From the NCBI RefSeq assembly GCF_030269545.1, contig NZ_BSTN01000009.1:124001-188000 (forward strand): DNA of 64,000 nucleotides, written 5' to 3'. The notes under the pieces are model-generated. The model worked only from the letters and a program-made list of their open reading frames with translations. It did no database searches and was not told where the DNA came from. Numbering within the stretch: the stretch's first letter is position 1; every line of letters starts with the position of its first letter. This DNA is from Actinomadura sp. NBRC 104425 (GTDB taxonomy: Bacteria > Actinomycetota > Actinomycetes > Streptosporangiales > Streptosporangiaceae). Below are positions 51,842 through 61,086 of this stretch, one piece after another. The position numbers and the translations under genes are program-made.

Positions 51842-53245
51842 TCACGCCTCGGTGCGGGGGCGGCCGCCGGCGGCCTCCCGGACGGCGCCCGCGACGCGGT
51901 GGCTGACCTCCGGGTGGAACACGCTCGGCACGATGTAGTTGGGGCCGAGCTCCTCGTCGGTGACGACCTCGGCCAGCGCCTTGGCGGCCGCCAGCAGCAT
52001 GTCCTGGGTGACGCCGCTGGCCTGGGCGTCCAGCAGGCCGCGGAACACGCCGGGGAAGGCCAGCACGTTGTTGATCTGGTTGGGGTAGTCGCTGCGCCCG
52101 GTGGCGACCACGGCGGCGTGCTCGCGCGCCTCGTCGGGGGACACCTCCGGCTCGGGGTTGGCCAGCGCGAACACGATCGCGTCGTCGTTCATCGCAGCGA
52201 TGTCCTCGCCGGTCAGGATGCCCGGCGCGGACACCCCGATGAACACGTCGGCGCCCTTGACCGCGCCGCGCAGGTCGCCCGCGTAGCCCTCGGCGTTGGT
52301 GTGCTCGGCGATCCAGCGCAGCGAGTCGTCCAGGTCGTCGCGGCCGGTGTGCACCGCGCCGCGGTAGTCGCACACCACCACGTTCTTGGCGCCGGCGTTC
52401 AGCAGCAGCCGCAGGATCGCGGTGCCCGCCGCGCCCGCGCCCGCCATCGCGATGCGCACCGCGCCCAGTTCCTTGCCGACCACGCGCAGCGCGTTGGTCA
52501 GCGCGGCCAGCACGCAGATCGCGGTGCCGTGCTGGTCGTCGTGGAAGACGGGGATGTCCAACAGCTCGCGCAGCCGGGCCTCCACCTCGAAGCAGCGCGG
52601 CGCGGAGATGTCCTCCAGGTTGATGCCGCCGAACGCGGGGGCCAGGATCTGCACGGTCCGGACGATCTCGTCGGTGTCCTGGGTGTCCAGGCAGATCGGC
52701 CAGGCGTCGATGCCGGCGAACCGCTTGAACAGCGCGGCCTTGCCCTCCATGACCGGCAGCGCCGCCTCCGGGCCGATGTTGCCCAGGCCCAGCACGGCCG
52801 ACCCGTCGGTCACCACGGCCACGCTGTTGCGTTTGACGGTCAGCCGGCGCACGTCCTCGGGGTTGCGGGCGATGGCCAGCGACACCCGCGCCACGCCCGG
52901 CGTGTAGGCCATGGACAGCTCGTCGCGGGTGCGCAGCGGCACCTTGGACTGCATCTCGATCTTGCCGCCCAGGTGCATGAGGAAGGTGCGGTCGCTGACC
53001 TTGTGGATGGTGATGTCGTCGAGCTGCTCCAGGGCGCCGACGATCGCCTCGGCGTGCTCGGTGTCGCGGGTGGCGATGGTGACGTCGATGCGCAGCGTCT
53101 CGTGCCCGGCGGTGTTGACGTCGAGGGCGGTGACGATGCCGCCGGCGTTCTCGACCACGTGCGTGATCTGGCTGACGGCCTTGCCGCCGGCCGGCACCTC
53201 CAGCCGGACGGTGATGGAGTACGACACGCTGGGCACGCTGGCCAC
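51842..53245 (-). CDS. NAD-dependent malic enzyme with N-terminal ACT domain
   Basis: The enzyme oxidatively decarboxylates malate to pyruvate. The 467-residue protein begins with an ACT-like regulatory domain ([20 protein letters not shown], about 5-80). The malic enzyme core follows: [67 protein letters not shown] and [11 protein letters not shown], then the NAD-binding [20 protein letters not shown] precedes GTG 53245, which I prefer over an ATG 14 codons upstream. Together with the dicarboxylate carrier at 23514 it fits growth on C4 acids, although the genes are far apart. Confidence 0.95.
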   Translation of the reverse strand: MASVPSVSYSITVRLEVPAGGKAVSQITHVVENAGGIVTALDVNTAGHETLRIDVTIATRDTEHAEAIVGALEQLDDITIHKVSDRTFLMHLGGKIEMQSKVPLRTRDELSMAYTPGVARVSLAIARNPEDVRRLTVKRNSVAVVTDGSAVLGLGNIGPEAALPVMEGKAALFKRFAGIDAWPICLDTQDTDEIVRTVQILAPAFGGINLEDISAPRCFEVEARLRELLDIPVFHDDQHGTAICVLAALTNALRVVGKELGAVRIAMAGAGAAGTAILRLLLNAGAKNVVVCDYRGAVHTGRDDLDDSLRWIAEHTNAEGYAGDLRGAVKGADVFIGVSAPGILTGEDIAAMNDDAIVFALANPEPEVSPDEAREHAAVVATGRSDYPNQINNVLAFPGVFRGLLDAQASGVTQDMLLAAAKALAEVVTDEELGPNYIVPSVFHPEVSHRVAGAVREAAGGRPRTEA

Positions 53246-53255
53246 GACTGCTCCC

Positions 53256-53558
53256 TTAGCTGTGGGGTCCCTCTTGATCCGCCTCATCGTCCCACGTCAG
53301 GACGGTATGGGCGGTTCCGTCGCCCGTCCTCGCGGCGCCCCGCGGACCGGTCGCCTCCAACGCCGGGGCCGCGGTCACGACGGGCCCGGCAACGGTGGGC
53401 TCGGGGACGCGGGTGCCGGCGGCCGGAAGACGGCAGGGCCGCGGAACGGCGGGGCCGACCCGGTGCAAGTGCTTGTGGAAGTGCTTCACGCAGGCCGCCC
53501 GGGCGCGGTCATCGCCTCCGAGGATACGCTCAACATCGCGTTCGGAGGGCACAGACAT
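53256..53558 (-). CDS. Small hypothetical protein upstream of malic enzyme
   Basis: The frame encodes 100 residues from ATG 53558 (a second ATG at 53561). It begins MSVPSERDVERILGGDDRAR and ends GTAHTVLTWDDEADQEG. Third codon positions are about 80% G/C, as in real genes of this window. The N-terminus has charged and His residues (CVKHFHKHLHR). I do not recognise a family. It ends 11 bp before the malic enzyme start and would be its operon partner. Confidence 0.45.
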   Translation of the reverse strand: MSVPSERDVERILGGDDRARAACVKHFHKHLHRVGPAVPRPCRLPAAGTRVPEPTVAGPVVTAAPALEATGPRGAARTGDGTAHTVLTWDDEADQEGPHS

Positions 53559-53758
53559 CATGCTCTGTTCCGCACACCGGGCCCGGCCTCCCCGCCACGT
53601 CCCCGCCGTGTCCGCGCCGCCCCGACCCCGGCCCCGGCAGCCCGCGTGGGCGCACGCCGCTCCCCGCCGGACCGGTCGCGCGTGCGGGCCGCCCGGCGGG
53701 CGCCGCACCGCCGGAGACGGCCGGGGGCCGCCGGTCCGGCGCGCTCGCGGGCAGGCGC

Positions 53759-54715
53759 TCAGAACAGGGCGGCCTGCAGGCTGCGGCGCGCCTTGCCGAC
53801 CCTGGGGTCGTCGGGCGGCAGCAGGTCGAACAGCTCCACCAGGTGCTTGCGGACGGCGTCGCGGTCGTCGCCGGCGGTGCGCCGGATCGCGCCCAGCAGG
53901 CGGTCGAAGGCGGCGTCGATCCGGCCCGAGACGGCCTCCACGTTGGCGGCCAGCAGCTGCGCCTGGACGTCGTCGGGCTTGGCATCGGCGTCCCGCACCG
54001 CGCCCTGGGCGTCGACTCCGCGCACCCGCCGGCTCACCTCGACCAGGACCAGGCCGCGCTTGGCGCCGCCGTCGCGCGGGTTGCGGTCGAGGATCCGCTG
54101 GAACGCCGCCCTGGCGCCGTCCAGGTCGCCCTTCTGCAGGGCCTCCTCCGCCTCGCCGTACACCTGGCCGGCGGCGGACTCGCCCGTCGCACCCGCACCG
54201 CCCGCCGGGGCCTCCGGCAGGATGCCCTCCTTGCGCAGGGCGTCGAACAGCTGATCGAGGGCCTGGCGCACCTGCGGCTCGGGCGCGGCGCCGTTGAGGA
54301 ACGGCAGCAGCTGCCCCGCGACCACCACGGCCACGAACGGGATGCCGCGCACGCCCATCTGCTGCATGTACGCGGCCAGCTGCGGGTTGGCGTCGATGTC
54401 GACCTTGGCCAGCACCCACTGGCCGGCTGCCTCGTTCGCCAGCTTCTCCAGGATGGGGCCGAGCTGCTTGCACGGTCCGCACCACTCGGCCCAGAAGTCG
54501 ACCAGCACCGGAACGGTGCGCGACCGGTCGACCACTTCGGCGTTGAAGGTCTGGTCGGTGACGTCCACGACGTACGGGCCGCCGGCGGCGCCGTTCGCCG
54601 CGGCGCCGCCCCCCGCGGCCTCCGCGGCCGCCTGACGCTCCTGCTGCCGCTTCACGGCCGCCTGACGGGCACCCAGATCGATGGCCCCGTGCAACGAAAA
54701 GTCCCGAGAAGGCAT
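53759..54715 (-). CDS. ybbN: Thioredoxin-domain co-chaperone of the YbbN (CnoX) type
   Basis: The 318-residue protein has a thioredoxin domain at about 45-160 with active-site CGPC (79-82, in WAEWCGPCKQLGP). A TPR-like tail follows (GEAEEALQKGDLDGARAAFQ; then ANVEAVSGRIDAAFDRLLGA), the E. coli YbbN layout. E. coli CnoX protects proteins under oxidative stress and hands them to chaperonin. E. coli YbbN has SxxC; here both Cys are present, so a true thiol-disulfide activity is likely. I choose ATG 54715 (MPSRDFSLHGAIDLG). Confidence 0.92.
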   Translation of the reverse strand: MPSRDFSLHGAIDLGARQAAVKRQQERQAAAEAAGGGAAANGAAGGPYVVDVTDQTFNAEVVDRSRTVPVLVDFWAEWCGPCKQLGPILEKLANEAAGQWVLAKVDIDANPQLAAYMQQMGVRGIPFVAVVVAGQLLPFLNGAAPEPQVRQALDQLFDALRKEGILPEAPAGGAGATGESAAGQVYGEAEEALQKGDLDGARAAFQRILDRNPRDGGAKRGLVLVEVSRRVRGVDAQGAVRDADAKPDDVQAQLLAANVEAVSGRIDAAFDRLLGAIRRTAGDDRDAVRKHLVELFDLLPPDDPRVGKARRSLQAALF

Positions 54716-55256
54716 GGGTCCATCCTGCCCCATCGCGGCCCCGGTCCGTGCGCCCGTCCGCTCCCAGCGGACCTTCCGGCGCGGCGCCCGGCGCCCGCTG
54801 CGGGTCCCGGCCGCCCCGCCCGCCGCCGGGAATCGGCGCCATTTCGATCAAAGGGGCGGCCGGGCGGGCGACCCGCCCGGCATTTTTTCCGACATTTCGG
54901 CGGCCGTCCGGACGGCGCGCTCCGCACCCGGCCCGGACAGAGCGGAACATTTTCCGAAGTCTCCTCTTGGTGCGCAGAGCAAAGAATCCAGGCCGTTCCG
55001 CGCGGCAGCAAAAAGACGGCTGACAGCTATCGCCAAGCGCGGTTATAGTCGCGATGTCGATGCATGGCGCGACGGCAAAGAGGCACGCCGCCCGCCCCCG
55101 GGAGGGGTTCGGAGCGGGCGCGGCCGCGGCAGCGGAGGGGACGCCGACGGGGCGTCGCGCCGCGGGGGCGGGGTCCCCGCGTTTTTCCGGCCGCACCGTC
55201 CGCCCGCGGGGACCGCCCCGCAGGAACGGCACGACGCGACAACGGGGGGTAGGAGT
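54716..55256. other. Intergenic region, 541 bp, with promoter for the ABC pair
   Basis: No credible gene is seen between the YbbN-like gene and the ABC ATPase. The middle has lower G+C (about 54870-55070, with CATTTTTTCCGACATTTCGG). The right part, about 200 bases, is an untranslated leader of the ABC pair and is purine-rich and very GC-rich. A good promoter lies at 55020-55049. Confidence 0.55.
55020..55049 (+). promoter_or_regulatory. Sigma-70-like promoter for the ABC pair
   Basis: CTGACA (55020-55025) and TATAGT (55044-55049) are separated by 18 bases and match the -35 TTGACA and -10 TATAAT consensus at 5 of 6 positions each. Transcription would start near 55056, about 200 bases before the TTG at 55257. 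Confidence 0.65.
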
Positions 55257-56150
55257 TTGATCGCGGAGCATTCCGCGATCGTGGCCCGAGGGATGGGAGT
55301 CCGCCGCGGGGGGCGGTGGCTCCTGCGCCCGGCGGCCTTCGGCATCGCCGGGGGCGTGACCGGGCTGGCCGGACCGCCGGGTACCGGTAAATCCACTCTG
55401 CTGGCCACGTTCGCGACACTGCGCAGACCGCAGGTCGGGGCGCTGCGGATTCTCGGCCGCGACACCGCCAATTGCGCGGATCTGCGTGCGGCCCGGGCGC
55501 GGATCGGTTATCTTCCCGGCCGATTCCACTGGGCGGATAATCTGACCGCCGCGGAGTTCGTCGCCTATGCCGCGTATTACAAAGGGATGCGCGGCACGGC
55601 CGTGCGGCCGGCGCTGCGGCGTTTCGACATCGCCGACACCGCGGCCACCGAACTGGCGCTGCTGCCGCCCGATGTGCGGCTGCGCGCGGGGCTGGCGGCG
55701 ACCTGCGTGCACGAGCCGGAGCTGGTGCTGCTGGACGACCCGCTGGGCGTGGCGTCCGCGCGGCGCGGCGCGCCGGCCCGGGGCCCGTCCTCCCGGCGGG
55801 GCGGCGGGGCGCACGCCCGCACGGGCGCGGACGCCCGCTTTCCCTACGGCGATCCGGCGGACCAGGCGGATCTCGCGGACCTGGCCGAGCTCATGCCGCT
55901 GCTGCACTCGCTGGCGCCCACGGTCGTCATCACCGCCCCCGCCCCGCAGCTCCTCACCGGGTGGTGCGACCGGCTGCTCGCCCTGTCGCGGGGGCGGATC
56001 ACCGACCTGCCCACGCGTTCGCCCCGCCGCGTCCCCGGCTCGGGCGTGGGCGGGGCGCCCGCACCGGTGGACGCCTCCCCGGCGCCCCGGCCGCAGACGC
56101 CGCGCGACCGCGTCCAACGGCTGGCCTTGAGGACGGGCGCCGGTGTCTGA
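55257..56150 (+). CDS. ABC transporter ATPase, degenerate
   Basis: The 297-residue protein has an ABC ATPase fold with an intact Walker A (GPPGTGKST at 39-47). The Q-loop region (IGYLPGRFHWADNLTAAEF) is ABC-2 drug-exporter like. The signature that should read LSGG is LLPPDV (about 135-140). Walker B is LVLLDDPLG, with Asp where catalytic Glu is expected (LLDEP). A Ser/Gly-rich insertion lies at about 165-195 and the D-loop is missing. It can probably bind ATP but hydrolysis may be poor. Starts TTG 55257, GTG 55281 and ATG 55293 are all possible; I take TTG, after GGGGGGTAGGAG. It overlaps the next gene by 8 bp. Confidence 0.75.
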   Translation: MIAEHSAIVARGMGVRRGGRWLLRPAAFGIAGGVTGLAGPPGTGKSTLLATFATLRRPQVGALRILGRDTANCADLRAARARIGYLPGRFHWADNLTAAEFVAYAAYYKGMRGTAVRPALRRFDIADTAATELALLPPDVRLRAGLAATCVHEPELVLLDDPLGVASARRGAPARGPSSRRGGGAHARTGADARFPYGDPADQADLADLAELMPLLHSLAPTVVITAPAPQLLTGWCDRLLALSRGRITDLPTRSPRRVPGSGVGGAPAPVDASPAPRPQTPRDRVQRLALRTGAGV

Positions 56151-57567
56151 GCTCGGCCGCGTGTCCGAGCTGGGACGGGTGCTGCGCCTGGACGCCCGCC
56201 GTACGGCGCTGCTGCTGGCCGTACCGGCGCTCACCGCCATCGGCACGGTCACCGCGTGGCTGAGCCTCGGCCCCAACGTCGGCTACTGGGACAACTCCGT
56301 GGTGGCCCTGGTCAACACGGTCCGCGTCCTTGGCCCGGCGGCGGCGGTGCTGGCGGCATGGGCGGCCCTGCGCGAACGCAGGCTCGACTTCCTGCGCGAC
56401 CTCACCACCCGGTCCCCGGCCACCGGCGCGTTGCACGACCTGGCGCTGCTGGCGGCGGCGGCGCTGGCGGCGTACGGGGCGGTGACCGCCGTCATCGTGG
56501 CGGAGACGCTGGCGCGCGGCGAGGCGGGCCGCCTCCATCCCCTCGGGGCGGCGGCGGGGGCGGCGGCACTCGTCCTGCACGTGGTGCTGGGCTACCTGGC
56601 CGGACGCCTGTTCCCCCGTCCCCCGACAGCGGTGGCCGTGGCCGTGGTGACGTGCCTGTGGGCGGTGGCGCGTGCCCCCGGCTCGTCGTGGTGGAGCCTC
56701 CTGCCGCCCGCCGCGCTCCCCCAGGTGCCGTTGTTCACGGGTCTGCGCACGCGCGTGCTGGCCGACCAGACGCTGTGGTCGCTGGGGCTGATCGCGGCGC
56801 TGGTGCTGGCGTACGTGGGGTGGGCCAACCGGCGCGCCGCGGTGGCGGTGCCGGTGGCCGCCGCCCTGGCGCTGACCGCGGTGGGCACCGTGGGGCTGCG
56901 TGCCTCCCACGGGCAGGCGGCGGCTCCCGCGCCCGTCGAGCTCGCCTGCCGGGAGTGGCCCCTGACCGTCTGCGTCCACCCGGCGTTGCGCAATGCCCTG
57001 CCCGCCCTGTCCAACGCGGCGACCCCGCTGGCGGCCCGGCTGGCGGGCACCCCGTCCGCGTTCAACCGCGTCGAGCAGCGCCCCGAACGGGAGCCCGCGC
57101 GCGTCGCGGGCGGTGTGGCCGTCGTCCACCTGAGGGACCTGTCCCCCGGCTTCGAGGCGCGCGCGGTGCGGCAGATCCAGGACGCCCTGGTGGACGGGCG
57201 GGCGTGCGCAGCGTCCCTCGACCCCGCCGCCGCCGAGTACCGCGCGCTGGTGGACGCCTGGCTGCTGGGACGTGAACCGCCGGACATCTCCGACAGGGCG
57301 GCCGCGCGGCGCTTCCGCGGCTGGCGCGAGGAGACGCGCCGCGCCTGGCTGCGCCGCCACTACACCGACTACCGGCACTGCGCGCTCGGCCCCGGGCACT
57401 TCCGGCCGTCCTCGACGCGCCCCGGCCTCACCCGCCGCGGTCTTGCGCGCCGCGACTCCACGCGCCCCTATCCGACGCGGACGTCGCGCCGGACCGTCGT
57501 CCACCCCGGGCGGACCGCGGCGCGCCACGGTGTCGTGCCCCGCCGCCCGTACGGCGGCCTCCGCTGA
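56143..57567 (+). CDS. Multi-pass membrane protein, partner of the degenerate ABC ATPase
   Basis: The 474-residue protein has six membrane segments at about 22-40, 55-75, 95-125, 130-155, 165-185 and 205-250, as in ABC-2 type permeases. A soluble C-terminal region of about 200 residues follows (ELACREWPLTVCVHPALRNA; GVAVVHLRDLSPGFEARAVR; RFRGWREETRRAWLRRHYTD), ending in a long Arg/Thr-rich tail. The N-terminus repeats SELGRVSELGRV from an 18-bp duplication, leaving two possible GTG starts (56143, 56161). Close coupling with the ATPase gene suggests one complex, but I do not recognise the family of the soluble part. Confidence 0.7.
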   Translation: MSELGRVSELGRVLRLDARRTALLLAVPALTAIGTVTAWLSLGPNVGYWDNSVVALVNTVRVLGPAAAVLAAWAALRERRLDFLRDLTTRSPATGALHDLALLAAAALAAYGAVTAVIVAETLARGEAGRLHPLGAAAGAAALVLHVVLGYLAGRLFPRPPTAVAVAVVTCLWAVARAPGSSWWSLLPPAALPQVPLFTGLRTRVLADQTLWSLGLIAALVLAYVGWANRRAAVAVPVAAALALTAVGTVGLRASHGQAAAPAPVELACREWPLTVCVHPALRNALPALSNAATPLAARLAGTPSAFNRVEQRPEREPARVAGGVAVVHLRDLSPGFEARAVRQIQDALVDGRACAASLDPAAAEYRALVDAWLLGREPPDISDRAAARRFRGWREETRRAWLRRHYTDYRHCALGPGHFRPSSTRPGLTRRGLARRDSTRPYPTRTSRRTVVHPGRTAARHGVVPRRPYGGLR

Positions 57568-57577
57568 CCGGGCCTTC

Positions 57578-57624
57578 TCCGCGTGACCACGTCGAGCCCC
57601 CGAGTCCCGTCGTGGTCACGCGGA
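57578..57624. terminator. Long bidirectional terminator hairpin
   Basis: TCCGCGTGACCACG (57578-57591) pairs perfectly, 14 bp, with CGTGGTCACGCGGA (57611-57624) over a 19-base loop. It lies between the convergent membrane-protein and DUF3817 genes. Confidence 0.8.
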
Positions 57625-57638
57625 AGCCCGGCGGACGG

Positions 57639-57953
57639 TCAGGCGGCCTCCTCCGCCGGCGCCCCCTCGCCGACGGGCCGGATCCAGTACCGCTCGACCA
57701 GGAACGGGGCGACCGGCAGGACCGCGGCGGCCAGCGCGAGGACCGTGCGCCTGAAGTCCCAGCCGAGCTGCTCGCGCGCCACGACGGCCAGGCCGATGTA
57801 GGCCATGAACAGCACCCCGTGGATGGGGCCGACCACGGACACGGCCTGCGGCATGTCGCCCATGTACTTGAGCGGCATGGCGATCAGCAGCAGCACCAGG
57901 AACGAGATCGCCTCGGCGATCGAGACGACGCGGAGAGCACGCACGATGTCCAC
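57639..57953 (-). CDS. DUF3817 membrane protein
   Basis: The 104-residue protein has three membrane segments and the DUF3817 pattern: RALRVVSIAEAISFLVLLLI, PLKYMGDMPQAVSVVGPIHG and VLFMAYIGLAVVAREQLGWD. The conserved Gly-Pro-x-His lies in the second segment. It is widespread in actinobacteria; the function is unknown. I choose GTG 57953; a GTG three codons further in is an alternative. Confidence 0.88.
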   Translation of the reverse strand: MDIVRALRVVSIAEAISFLVLLLIAMPLKYMGDMPQAVSVVGPIHGVLFMAYIGLAVVAREQLGWDFRRTVLALAAAVLPVAPFLVERYWIRPVGEGAPAEEAA

Positions 57954-58085
57954 GTCCGGCCAACGTTCCGGCCCGGCCGCCGGGTTTCGGCCGCGGCTAT
58001 GGTTCCGATCACAGCCGCCCGGACTGTCGGTGAGGCGATACCGCGCCGTAGTGAGGTGACCTTGGGGTCCCGCCGGGAATGTCCT

Positions 58086-58802
58086 GTGGCATGGCACGTT
58101 CGCAGCCCCCCCTCGGACACCGAGGACGCCCCCGCGTCACGGCCGGCCGCCTTCGGGAGCGCGTCCCGGCGCGGCATCGGCATGTCCGTGCTTCTCATAG
58201 CGGCGACCGTTGCGGTGGTGCTGGTCGCCCAGCAGGCGCTGCGCCTGCTGCCCGGCTCGCTCAACCCCTTCGAGGAGGAGACCAAGGACCGCAGCGGCCC
58301 GGTGCTGCTGCAGTCCATCCGCGACCTGTCCCGCTACGAGGCCGCCAGCGGGAACTTCCAGGTCATCGTGGACCTGGAGAAGGACGCCAAGTTCCTGCCC
58401 AGCGCGGTGCGCGGGTCCCGCACGCTGTTCGTCGGGCAGGGCTCGGTGAGCGCCTACGTGGACTTCTCCCGGCTCGGCTCGGGCGCGATCACCGTCAACG
58501 CCGACCGGACGGCCGCCACCGTGCGGCTGCCCCGCGCCCAGCTCGCCGCCGCCGCCCTCGACCCCCGGCAAAGCCACGTGTTCACCACCGAGCGCGGGCT
58601 GATCGACCGGCTGGGCGACTTCTTCAGCGGCAACCCCAACGACCAGCGGCAGCTGTACATGCTGGCCGCCCAGAAGATCCAGGACGCGGCGGCGCAGAGC
58701 GGGCTGCGCGAGCGCGCCGACCACAACGCCAGGCTCATGCTGGAGAACATGCTGCGCGCGCTGGGCTTCAGGACCGTCGACGTCCAGACCGCCGCGCGGT
58801 GA
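58086..58802 (+). CDS. DUF4230 membrane-anchored protein
   Basis: The protein has one N-terminal membrane helix (MSVLLIAATVAVVLVAQQAL) followed by a domain with the DUF4230 pattern: VLLQSIRDLSRYEAASGNFQ, VIVDLEKDAKFLPSAVRGSR, TLFVGQGSVSAYVDFSRLGS. It is probably on the outer face of the membrane; the function is unknown. The start is uncertain. GTG 58086 has GGGAA upstream and gives 238 residues; ATG 58182, at the membrane helix, would give 206. It is divergent from DUF3817. Confidence 0.82.
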   Translation: MAWHVRSPPSDTEDAPASRPAAFGSASRRGIGMSVLLIAATVAVVLVAQQALRLLPGSLNPFEEETKDRSGPVLLQSIRDLSRYEAASGNFQVIVDLEKDAKFLPSAVRGSRTLFVGQGSVSAYVDFSRLGSGAITVNADRTAATVRLPRAQLAAAALDPRQSHVFTTERGLIDRLGDFFSGNPNDQRQLYMLAAQKIQDAAAQSGLRERADHNARLMLENMLRALGFRTVDVQTAAR

Positions 58803-58880
58803 AAGGCTCCGGCCCATGCCGCCGGTTCCGGCGGCATGGGCCGTTCCCCGCCCTTCAGGCGGACGCCAGGAGGCGGCGGG

Positions 58881-60071
58881 TCACGAGGCGGGCACGCGCA
58901 CGATGAGCGCGTCGCCCTGTCCGCCGCCGCCGCACAGGCCGGCGGCGCCGACGCCCCCGCCGCGCCGCTTCAGCTCGTGGGCCAGGTGCAGCACGATGCG
59001 GGCGCCCGACATGCCGACGGGGTGGCCCAGCGCGATGGCGCCGCCGTTGACGTTGACCTTCTCGGGGCCGACGCCCAGGTCGCGCATGGACTGCACGGCG
59101 ACCGCCGCGAACGCCTCGTTGATCTCGATGAGGTCCAGGTCGGCGACGTCCAGCCCCTCCTTGCCCAGCGCGTGCTTGATCGCGTTGGCGGGCTGGGACT
59201 GCAGCGAGTTGTCCGGCCCGGCGACGTTGCCGTGCGCGCCGATCTCGGCCAGCCACGGCAGGCCCAGCTCCTCGGCCTTGGCCTTGGACATCACCACGAC
59301 CGCGCAGGCGCCGTCGGAGATCTGCGACGACGACCCGGCGGTGATGGTGCCGTCGGCGGCGAACGCCGGGCGCAGCCGGGCCAGGGTCCGGGCGGTGGTG
59401 TCGCCGCGCACGCCCTCGTCGGCGGTGAACAGCACCGGGTCGCCCTTGCGCTGCGGGATCTCCACGGGGACGATCTCGGCGTCGAACAGCCCGTTCTTGA
59501 TCGCGTCGGCGGCGCGCTGGTGCGAACGGGCGGCGAACTCGTCCTGCTCCTCGCGGGTGATGCCGAGCCGGGCGTTGTACCGGTCGGTCGACTCGCCCAT
59601 CGAGATGCGGTCGAAGGCGTCGGTGAGCGCGTCGAAGGCCATGTGGTCCAGGACCTCGATCGACCCGTACTTGTAGCCGCCGCGGGACTTGGGCAGCAGG
59701 TGCGGCGCCCGGGTCATCGACTCCATGCCGCCGGCCACCACGATGTCGAACTCGCCGGCCCGGATCAGCTGGTCGGCCAGCGCGATCGCGTCCAGTCCGG
59801 ACAGGCATACCTTGTTGATGGTGATCGACGGGACGTTCATCGGGATGCCCGCCTTGACCGCGGCCTGCCGGGACGGGATCTGCCCGGCGCCGGCCTGCAG
59901 CACCTGGCCCATGATCACGTACTGCACCCGGTCGCCGGTGATCCCGGAGCGCTCTAGCGCCGCCCTGATGGCCAGGGCGCCGAGGTCGGCTGCGGTGAAG
60001 TCCTTGAGCGACCCCATCAGGCGGCCGATGGGGGTGCGCGCTCCCGCGACGATCACGGATGAAACGGTCAT
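58881..60071 (-). CDS. atoB: Acetyl-CoA acetyltransferase (thiolase)
   Basis: The 396-residue enzyme is a biosynthetic-type thiolase. Cys89 in [12 protein letters not shown] is the nucleophile, [19 protein letters not shown] the His motif and [17 protein letters not shown] the second Cys motif. It condenses two acetyl-CoA or cleaves acetoacetyl-CoA. In Streptomyces a similar gene is next to mce and scy, as here. It is divergent from mce. ATG 60071 is preceded by a moderate ribosome binding site. Confidence 0.95.
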   Translation of the reverse strand: MTVSSVIVAGARTPIGRLMGSLKDFTAADLGALAIRAALERSGITGDRVQYVIMGQVLQAGAGQIPSRQAAVKAGIPMNVPSITINKVCLSGLDAIALADQLIRAGEFDIVVAGGMESMTRAPHLLPKSRGGYKYGSIEVLDHMAFDALTDAFDRISMGESTDRYNARLGITREEQDEFAARSHQRAADAIKNGLFDAEIVPVEIPQRKGDPVLFTADEGVRGDTTARTLARLRPAFAADGTITAGSSSQISDGACAVVVMSKAKAEELGLPWLAEIGAHGNVAGPDNSLQSQPANAIKHALGKEGLDVADLDLIEINEAFAAVAVQSMRDLGVGPEKVNVNGGAIALGHPVGMSGARIVLHLAHELKRRGGGVGAAGLCGGGGQGDALIVRVPAS

Positions 60072-60202
60072 GACAGGGGCCTCCACAGACGTCGGCGGCG
60101 ACGTTTGTCACCATACCCAGCGGAGCCCTTTCGACCTGGGGGCGGCCCCAGGCGACCGTCCGCCGGACGGACAGCCCGGACGGAGAGCGGAGGAGAGCGC
60201 GC

Positions 60203-60628
60203 ATGCTGACGCGTATCGACCACATCGGCATCGCCTGCCACGACCTGGACGCGACGGTGGAGTTCTACCGGTCCACCTACGGATTCACCGACGTGCACTT
60301 CGAGGTGAACGAGGAGCAGGGCGTCCGGGAGGCCATGCTGAAGATCAACGAGACCGGGGACGGCGCGGCCAGCTACCTGCAGCTCATCGAGCCGATCCGG
60401 GACGACTCCCCGGTCGCCAAATGGCTGGCCAAGAACGGCGAGGGCGTGCACCACATCGCCTTCGGCACCGACGGCGACGTCCAGGACGAGGCGGACGGCA
60501 TCGCGGGCAAGGGCGTGCGCGTGCTGTACGAGGCGCCGCGGCGCGGCTCCATGGGCTCGCGCATCAACTTCCTGCACCCCAAGGACTGCCACGGGGTGCT
60601 CACCGAGCTGGTCCAGAAAAAGGCCTGA
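60203..60628 (+). CDS. mce: Methylmalonyl-CoA epimerase
   Basis: The 141-residue VOC-fold protein interconverts (S)- and (R)-methylmalonyl-CoA for propionate metabolism and polyketide precursors. It has the metal ligands in IDHIGIACHDLDATVEFY, YLQLIEPIRDDSPVAKWLAK (Gln) and GVHHIAFGTDGD and the C-terminal FLHPKDCHGVLTELVQ (Glu). Methylmalonyl-CoA mutase genes are not in the window. ATG 60203 follows GGAGGAGAG. The order thiolase, mce, Scy-like matches Streptomyces. Confidence 0.96.
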   Translation: MLTRIDHIGIACHDLDATVEFYRSTYGFTDVHFEVNEEQGVREAMLKINETGDGAASYLQLIEPIRDDSPVAKWLAKNGEGVHHIAFGTDGDVQDEADGIAGKGVRVLYEAPRRGSMGSRINFLHPKDCHGVLTELVQKKA

Positions 60629-61086
60629 GGGCGCCGGGCCGCCGCCCGCGTCCGCGCGCACGCGCGGGCGTGGCGGGTGCACGCGGCGGACGCGGGCGGG
60701 GCGGCGCAACGACGAAGGGCGCGCAGGGCCCGCAGGGGCGGTGACGGGCCTGAGACGCGGCGGACGGGAGTGATGTTCGACCGAACCCCCGAATCGTGAT
60801 GTGTTCGATATCACCCGGTCGGAAGAGGGAGCGTCGGGCTCGATTCTGTGACGATTCGACCACGTTTGGTGTGTTTGAAGGGTAGACGCCCACGTATCCG
60901 GGGCACCGCGGAGCGCAGCGACAAATACGACAAACTGCGCAGCGCGTTAAGATGAGCCCCCAACACGGCAGTGGCGGGAGTACGCTTCTTCCGCCGGAAG
61001 AGGTCTGGGGCCCGCGCGCCCGTTCAGCCAGGCGATCAACCGGTTCCGGAACCCCACGTAGCCCCGTCACATCAGGATTGAGCCCT
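60629..61086. other. Intergenic region, 458 bp, before the Scy-like gene
   Basis: No gene is found. It holds a terminator hairpin for mce at its left and the promoter of the Scy-like gene somewhere in the less GC-rich middle (60770-60960). GTGAT (60796-60800) and ATCAC (60810-60814) form a small inverted repeat. TAAGAT (60948-60953) is a possible -10 box without a convincing -35. Confidence 0.45.
60645..60696 (+). terminator. Terminator hairpin after mce
   Basis: CCCGCGTCCGC (60645-60655) pairs perfectly with GCGGACGCGGG (60686-60696). The intervening sequence is itself GC-rich and can fold. It starts 17 bp after the mce stop. Confidence 0.6.

Noticed and set aside
51899..55048. Very long plus-strand open frame (over 1000 codons)
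   Set aside because: It is antisense to malic enzyme and the YbbN-like gene, which have clear family motifs. Long shadow frames are expected at this G+C content. Its translation has no recognisable domain.
53256..56276. Very long minus-strand open frame (about 1000 codons)
   Set aside because: It crosses the ABC ATPase gene in antisense and the YbbN gene in another frame. Only the last 100 codons outside those genes (53256-53558) are kept as a candidate.
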